Shown piece after piece: positions 59,128-64,000 of a stretch of DNA of 64,000 bases (the first letter of the stretch is position 1; each line of letters begins with the position of its first letter). Both the position numbers and the translations under genes were made by a program. Below the pieces are notes generated by a model, which worked only from the letters and a program-made list of their open reading frames with translations, was not told where the DNA came from and did no database searches. Source of the stretch: Thalassospira sp. HJ (GTDB taxonomy: Bacteria; Pseudomonadota; Alphaproteobacteria; Rhodospirillales; Thalassospiraceae); the NCBI RefSeq assembly GCF_000948415.1, contig NZ_JYII01000019.1, forward strand, positions 124,001 to 188,000, in the 5' to 3' direction.

Positions 59128-62100
59128 TCAGGATTGCGCGATCGGGAACTGCGCGGGCGAAGTCAGATTGGCCTTAAGCAGGTTTTCCATATCGCCTGCA
59201 TTGATCGGCTTGCTGAAATAGAAGCCCTGAACCTCGTCCACCCCTTCGGATGCGATATGTTCAAGCTGGGTTTCGGTTTCAATGCCTTCGACATTGACCG
59301 CCATGCCAAATGACCGCGCCAGGAACACCACCGCGCGCACGATGGCGGCATTGCCATCGGAACTGTCAATATCAATGATGAACGACCGGTCGATCTTGAT
59401 CTTGTCCACCGGGAAACGTTTGAGATAGGCGAGTGACGAATAACCCGTACCGAAATCATCAATCGCAATCCGGATGCCCTGATTACGCAGGATACCCAGC
59501 GTGATGGCCGCTTCGCGCGGGTTGTCCATAACCGCCCCTTCGGTTACTTCGAACTGCAACTGATGGGGGTCAAGTTCGGTGCGCGAAAGCACTTCGCCGA
59601 CACTTTCAATCAGGTCCTCATGACGGGCAAGCTCAAGCGGCGACAGATTGACCGAAATCGTCAGATCGCCATAGCCAGCATCACGCCATGCCTTGGTCTG
59701 TTCGCAGGCACGGTTCAAAACCCATTTGCCGATATCGGCAATGATGCCCATGCGTTCGGCCACCGGGATGAAATCAACCGGGCTGACCTGTCCACGGGAT
59801 GGGCTGAACCAGCGCACCAGGGCTTCCATGCCGATGATACGATGACCGCCAATATCAATGATCGGCTGATAGAAAAGCTCGAGTTCGTCATTTTCAATCG
59901 CATGGCTGAGGTCGCGTTCCATCGCCTTGCGTTCCTGAACCTCGACCTGAAGCTTCGGTTCAAAGAAGTGATAGCGATTGCGCCCCTCGGCCTTGGAGCA
60001 ATAAAGCGCCAGATCGGCATTACGCAGCAGGTCTTTTTCATCGCGACCATCCTGCGGATACATGCATATCCCAACAGATGTCGATGCCTGCACTTCGTTG
60101 CCATCAAGCATGAAACGCTCGGAAACACGTTCGATCAAGCGCTGCGCGACAAAGGTCACTTCCTCGACCGAGCCGGGCTCATGGATCAGGACGGCAAATT
60201 CATCCCCGCCCAGACGCGCAACCACGTCCTCGTTGCGCAGGCAAACCCGCATGCGCTCCCCCACCCCCTGCAAGAGCAGGTCGCCAATCGGATGGCCCAG
60301 CGTATCGTTGATGTCCTTGAAGTTATCAAGATCAAACATCATCAGGACAAAGTGGCTGCGTTCGCGCTTGCTGCGCTCGACCGCGGCTGCCAGACGCTCC
60401 TGGAACAGGGTCCGGTTGGGAAGCCCCGTCAAACCATCATGATGGGCCAGGAACTGAATGCGGGCTTCGCTGCGCTTGCGGTCGGTAATATCAGTGATCG
60501 AACCATCGATCAGAACCGGGCGTCCCTGATCATCACGAACCAGACGGGCATTTTCCTCGACCCAGATGATCTTGCCATCGGCCCGGCGCATTTCGGTTTC
60601 AAATCCGTGTACTGCCCCGTCACGCAGCAACCGGCCGGTGATGCGCAAACGGCTGACCGGGTTCAGGTAATGGAAGGACCAATCCTGTTCCTTGTTGATC
60701 AGCTCGTCGACCGTTTCATAGCCAAGAATCGATGCGAATGCCGGGTTGGCCGAATGCACACGACCAAGCGGAATGCTCTGGAACAGGCCCTCGGCCGAGT
60801 TTTCGAAAATGCCGCGGAATTTTTCTTCGGCATGGCGCAGTGCGCGTTCAACGGAAAGCTTTTCTGTCACGTCCTGCCCGATGCAGATCACACCGGCAAC
60901 ATCGCCATCTTCGCCGAAATGCGCGCGGGCATTCCATTGCAGCAAACGTACTTCGCCGTCGCGGCGCTTGAACGAGAAGACCTCGTCCTTGATGATTTCA
61001 CCTGACAGCAACCGGCGCACGGCCATACGAACCCGCGCACGGTCATCCTCGACCAGCAGGAAGTCAAAGAAGTTCTGCCCGGCGGCCTCCATCCAGGAAT
61101 AGCCAAATGTCCATTCGCATTCGCGGTTATATTCAAGAATGCGCCCCTCGGCGTCGAGGAACATGATCACGCTACCGGCGGTTTGCACAAGGGCGCGATA
61201 GCGTTCCTGACGGCGGCGCAAATCATATTCTGCCTGCCGGCTTTTAGTAATGTCGGTGATGGTGACACTGTAACCCAGCAACACCCCGCCTTCGCCGCGA
61301 ATTTCGGTGGCGTTCACCCGCACCCAAAGCTGGCTGCCATCGGCCCGGCGCATTTCCAGATCGCGGGCATGCACCCCCTTGCCCGATGCAAGGTCGCGCC
61401 GTAGCTGAACGCGGTCGTTGTCGCTGGCATAAAACGTTTCCGGATGGCGGAAATAGGCCTGTGTCAGTTCGCGCACGGATTCATAATTAAACAGCGACGC
61501 GGTTTCTTCATTCACGCTGGTAATGGTGCCTTCGGCGTTCAGCTCGATAATGCCATGCACGGCATGTTCAAGCGCGCGGCGATAACTTTCCTCGCGCGTG
61601 CGTTCCTGCCCGAACAGCACCAGACAGCCCGATGTATCGAGCGTGATATATTGCCAGAAGAAGAACCGTTGCCCGTAATGCATGGTCCGGGTGTTTTCGG
61701 AATCAAACTGCGGACCTTTTTCGCTGACCAGTGGGCGCTGGTCATTCGGGTGCGTCAGATCAAGCGGCGAAGAAAGCCCCATCTCAAGGGCAAGCTGTTC
61801 GGCCGCGCGGTTGGCACTGCGTAACCGGCCATCATGTTCCACCAGCAAGACCGGCAGCGGGGAGATCAGCGATCCAATCCCCGAAGACACATTGGCATCA
61901 ATAATCGTAAAGCGGATAAAAGTCCGGCGACCGATGGTCAGCGACCAGCCAAAGATAATGCGCGCGGTATCACGGAAACCGCAGGCGACATGATGATATC
62001 CATGGTTTTCAAGAAGGCACTCGGATAATTCCTTGATCGGATCGCACAGGCCTTCGATGACATCAGGGGAAACCCACTGACCAACCTGCACGCCATGATC

Positions 62101-62250
62101 ATAGGTATCGCGCCAAGCCGCGTTTACAAGCATTCGCCCTTCGTCTGGATCATATGCTCCAGACGGCAAACACAGGTGGCTGATCAACGCCGTCAACGTA
62201 CCGACGGAATCGATTGCGTTGATGTCTCCCATAGCGGCTTTATTCGTCAT
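59128..62250 (-). CDS. Multi-PAS GGDEF-EAL protein (c-di-GMP turnover)
   Basis: 1040 residues. An unusual N-terminal region (about 1-230) precedes at least three to four PAS/PAC units (for example EMRRADGSQLWVRVNATEIRGEGG and FSFKRRDGEVRLLQWNARAHFGEDG). GGDEF follows with intact RLGGDEFAVLI (about 720), then EAL with GMEALVRWFSP and DDFGTGYSSLAYLKRFP (about 800-1030). It can synthesise and hydrolyse c-di-GMP; which dominates cannot be told. There is no membrane segment. Ribosome site is weak, so the second ATG (MGDINAID) is possible. Confidence 0.9.
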   Translation of the reverse strand: MTNKAAMGDINAIDSVGTLTALISHLCLPSGAYDPDEGRMLVNAAWRDTYDHGVQVGQWVSPDVIEGLCDPIKELSECLLENHGYHHVACGFRDTARIIFGWSLTIGRRTFIRFTIIDANVSSGIGSLISPLPVLLVEHDGRLRSANRAAEQLALEMGLSSPLDLTHPNDQRPLVSEKGPQFDSENTRTMHYGQRFFFWQYITLDTSGCLVLFGQERTREESYRRALEHAVHGIIELNAEGTITSVNEETASLFNYESVRELTQAYFRHPETFYASDNDRVQLRRDLASGKGVHARDLEMRRADGSQLWVRVNATEIRGEGGVLLGYSVTITDITKSRQAEYDLRRRQERYRALVQTAGSVIMFLDAEGRILEYNRECEWTFGYSWMEAAGQNFFDFLLVEDDRARVRMAVRRLLSGEIIKDEVFSFKRRDGEVRLLQWNARAHFGEDGDVAGVICIGQDVTEKLSVERALRHAEEKFRGIFENSAEGLFQSIPLGRVHSANPAFASILGYETVDELINKEQDWSFHYLNPVSRLRITGRLLRDGAVHGFETEMRRADGKIIWVEENARLVRDDQGRPVLIDGSITDITDRKRSEARIQFLAHHDGLTGLPNRTLFQERLAAAVERSKRERSHFVLMMFDLDNFKDINDTLGHPIGDLLLQGVGERMRVCLRNEDVVARLGGDEFAVLIHEPGSVEEVTFVAQRLIERVSERFMLDGNEVQASTSVGICMYPQDGRDEKDLLRNADLALYCSKAEGRNRYHFFEPKLQVEVQERKAMERDLSHAIENDELELFYQPIIDIGGHRIIGMEALVRWFSPSRGQVSPVDFIPVAERMGIIADIGKWVLNRACEQTKAWRDAGYGDLTISVNLSPLELARHEDLIESVGEVLSRTELDPHQLQFEVTEGAVMDNPREAAITLGILRNQGIRIAIDDFGTGYSSLAYLKRFPVDKIKIDRSFIIDIDSSDGNAAIVRAVVFLARSFGMAVNVEGIETETQLEHIASEGVDEVQGFYFSKPINAGDMENLLKANLTSPAQFPIAQS

Positions 62251-62618
62251 GTTTGTTGTCGCTGCGCGACCATAACTGCTACCCCATGCAGTGCAAAGCC
62301 AAATTTTCCCCGACGAGAGCCAATAACCCCAATCATTCCGCTTGCATTTTTATAGCGGCTTCATTTTTCGTTCTTCTGATCGCACACGCCGTGTTTTTCA
62401 CGGCTTTCTGCGCCCGTGCGACCGGTGCAAACAGAATGAACGCGATTTCACTACATATTCCTTAAAATCCCTGAAATTTCATCGCTTAGCTGTTGCCCAT
62501 GGAAGGTTATCGTCATACCATCGGGCGGCTCGGGGGTTTTCACACTGTCCGGATAAAAACGTCTCTTGTCCGGATAAACAGCGTTTCAGGGAACCATCCT
62601 CGAAAAGGAGTAACCAAC

Positions 62619-63032
62619 GTGATTTCGCATCAGGACGCCTTGATCTACACAATGGTTATGGTTTCGGCCGCCGATAATGACATCACCGATGCCGAACTTT
62701 CCGCGATGGGCCGCCGGGTCCGTTATCTTCCGATTTTTGCCGGGTTTGACAATGATGGCGTGACCAGTGTTGCGCGCGATTGTGCCAAACTGCTTGGCGA
62801 AGAAGACGGCATGGACCGCGCGCTGGATCTGATCCGCGATGCCCTGCCGCGCAAACTGCGCGAAACGGCCTATGTCTTTGCCTGCGAAATCGTCCTTTCC
62901 GACAGCGAAATCAGCCAGGAAGAACTGCGTATTCTGGAATTGCTGCGCCACCGCCTTGATATCGACCGCTTGGTCGGATCGGCGATTGAACGCGCCATGG
63001 CGGCACGCTATGTCCGGCCGGGTGATTTCTAA
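62619..63032 (+). CDS. TerB-family protein
   Basis: 137 residues from a GTG preceded by AAAAGGAG at 8 bases; an ATG further upstream lacks support. The sequence is a TerB helical domain (ALIYTMVMVSAADNDITDAELSAMGRRVRYLP and LSDSEISQEELRILELLRHRLDIDRLV, shown in part), which binds metal through the conserved acidic pairs AADNDI and LSDSEI. Such proteins link to tellurite and stress resistance operons, but here the gene stands alone. Confidence 0.85.
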   Translation: MISHQDALIYTMVMVSAADNDITDAELSAMGRRVRYLPIFAGFDNDGVTSVARDCAKLLGEEDGMDRALDLIRDALPRKLRETAYVFACEIVLSDSEISQEELRILELLRHRLDIDRLVGSAIERAMAARYVRPGDF

Positions 63033-63277
63033 ACTCAGCATTTTGTCTGGCGTCATCAGCATAAAAAAACAGGATGGCCTGTAAGATCAAAATTGCGGAA
63101 CCAAAAGCGCGCTTGGGGCGTTAGCCCAGAACCCGCTGCTTTCACGGATGCCGCAATGTGATATGGCCTGACTGACAAACTCTATCGACTTCGTGAACCC
63201 ATTGCTGGCCGGGTTTGCGTTGCCTGTTCTGATTTTGCCACCGCCACTTACGATCGCCATACAAAGGAACTGCTGTC

Positions 63278-64000
63278 ATGACCGCTCTTGCCGGGGAAAA
63301 CATTGCCTTTATCGGACTTGGATTGATGGGGCGTCCGATGGCGCTTAATCTTGAAAAGGCCGGTGCGGTTCTGACCGTCAACACCCGCAATCCAGAAACG
63401 CTTAATGCCTTTGAAGACCTTGGTATCGCAACTGCCGGAACCCCGGCCGATGCCGTGGCCGAGGCTGATATTGTCATCATCTGTGTGGCCAACACGGTCG
63501 CGCTTGAAAATGTCCTTCTGGGCGAAGACGGTATTATCGACGGCATGGAAGAAGGCACGATTGTCATCGATATGGGCACAACCTCGGTCGAAGCCACCCG
63601 TCGTTTTGCCGATGCGGTTGATGAGGCCGGCGGCACCTGGATTGATGCCCCGGTATCGGGCGGCACGCACGGGGCTGAAAACGGCACCCTTTCGATCATG
63701 GTTGGGGCGGATAAGGAAGATTTCGAACGTGCGCGCCGCGTGTTTGATGTTCTGGGCGCACGCGTTACCCATGTTGGTGACGTCAGTTCCGGTCAGATCG
63801 CCAAGGCCGCCAACCAGATGATTGTCGGCATCACCATTGGTGCGGTTGCCGAAGCCTTTTCAATGGCCGATGAAGCCAATGTCGATTTGGACAAGCTGCG
63901 CTCCGCGCTCACCGGTGGTTTTGCCGATTCAGCGATCCTTCAAAAGCATGGCGAACGCATGATCGAACGCAATTTCGTGCCGGGCGGCAAGGTCGTCACC
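63278..64000 (+). CDS. NAD-dependent beta-hydroxyacid dehydrogenase (N-terminal part)
   Basis: First 241 residues; cut by the window end. The Rossmann motif IAFIGLGLMGRPMALNL (residues about 9-25), the substrate motif DAPVSGGTHGAENGTL and the catalytic GQIAKAANQMIV lysine are those of the 3-hydroxyisobutyrate dehydrogenase family, which includes tartronate-semialdehyde reductase and GLYR. AAAGGA is placed 9 bases before the ATG. The substrate is open, since the neighbouring genes to the right are not visible. Confidence 0.85.
   Translation, partial: MTALAGENIAFIGLGLMGRPMALNLEKAGAVLTVNTRNPETLNAFEDLGIATAGTPADAVAEADIVIICVANTVALENVLLGEDGIIDGMEEGTIVIDMGTTSVEATRRFADAVDEAGGTWIDAPVSGGTHGAENGTLSIMVGADKEDFERARRVFDVLGARVTHVGDVSSGQIAKAANQMIVGITIGAVAEAFSMADEANVDLDKLRSALTGGFADSAILQKHGERMIERNFVPGGKVVT

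Noticed and set aside
59563-61005. Long plus-strand open frame (480 codons) opposite the GGDEF-EAL gene
   Set aside because: The opposite strand has intact GGDEF, EAL and PAS motifs; this frame has none.
1-64000. tRNA or rRNA genes
   Set aside because: None recognised on reading; no cloverleaf-like segment stood out. A tRNAscan run would settle this.

Overview
This 64 kb window reads as chromosomal DNA of a marine-type alphaproteobacterium. Supporting signs are moderately high GC, Ohr/OhrR, TRAP-type sugar-acid transport, a class I lysyl-tRNA synthetase, abundant GGDEF/EAL and chemotaxis proteins, and an EcfG-like stress promoter. The overall gene style suggests Rhodospirillales, Thalassospira-like. 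That genus is a guess from content, not a database match. No rRNA, tRNA or CRISPR array was recognised.

Left edge (1-1370): the end of an unidentified gene, then a two-gene toxin-antitoxin-like operon (PIN-domain protein plus excisionase-type DNA-binding protein). Three 18-bp direct repeats lie in front of it and look like an operator.

Prophage-like block (1370-18487, minus strand): a structural and lysis cassette in the same order as the late region of T7-like podophages. The order is portal, scaffold, capsid, tail tube A, tail tube B, internal virion protein, tail fibres, small and large terminase, then lysis genes including a GTA-type holin and a SleB-type endolysin. No integrase, repressor, phage RNA polymerase, replication gene or large internal core protein is present. 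The intergenic spaces hold host-type paired palindromic repeats (five copies), several rho-independent terminators and two nested inverted-repeat elements, one of which looks like a MITE. The tail tube B gene is frameshifted at a run of nine G. This suggests a long-resident, decaying or domesticated particle-forming element.

Sugar-acid locus (18877-26153): a LacI-type regulator diverges from a TRAP transporter (SBP, small and large permease), a VOC-fold enzyme, a RuBisCO-like protein and a DUF1537 kinase. The last two match the OiaX/OiaK pair of apionate-type branched sugar-acid breakdown.

Central region (26216-49824): an S24 repressor-like regulator, a MASE1-CHASE hybrid kinase, an inositol-monophosphatase-like enzyme, a class IV aminotransferase, a lipoprotein, TetR/HD genes, membrane proteins, a duplicated ABM-fold exported protein, a LysR regulator, lysyl-tRNA synthetase, and a kinase/REC-PAS-GGDEF-EAL signalling pair. 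It continues with a chemoreceptor, a MAPEG protein, the divergent ohrR-ohr peroxide module with two operators, YqaA, and an AraC-LysE-type exporter pair.

Right region (49972-64000): a DinG-type helicase flanked by two AT-rich genes that look acquired, a P1B-type metal ATPase with an HdeD-like protein behind a likely EcfG promoter, a DUF2946 protein, a Crp/Fnr regulator, a multi-PAS GGDEF/EAL protein, a TerB-like protein, and the start of a beta-hydroxyacid dehydrogenase cut by the window end.
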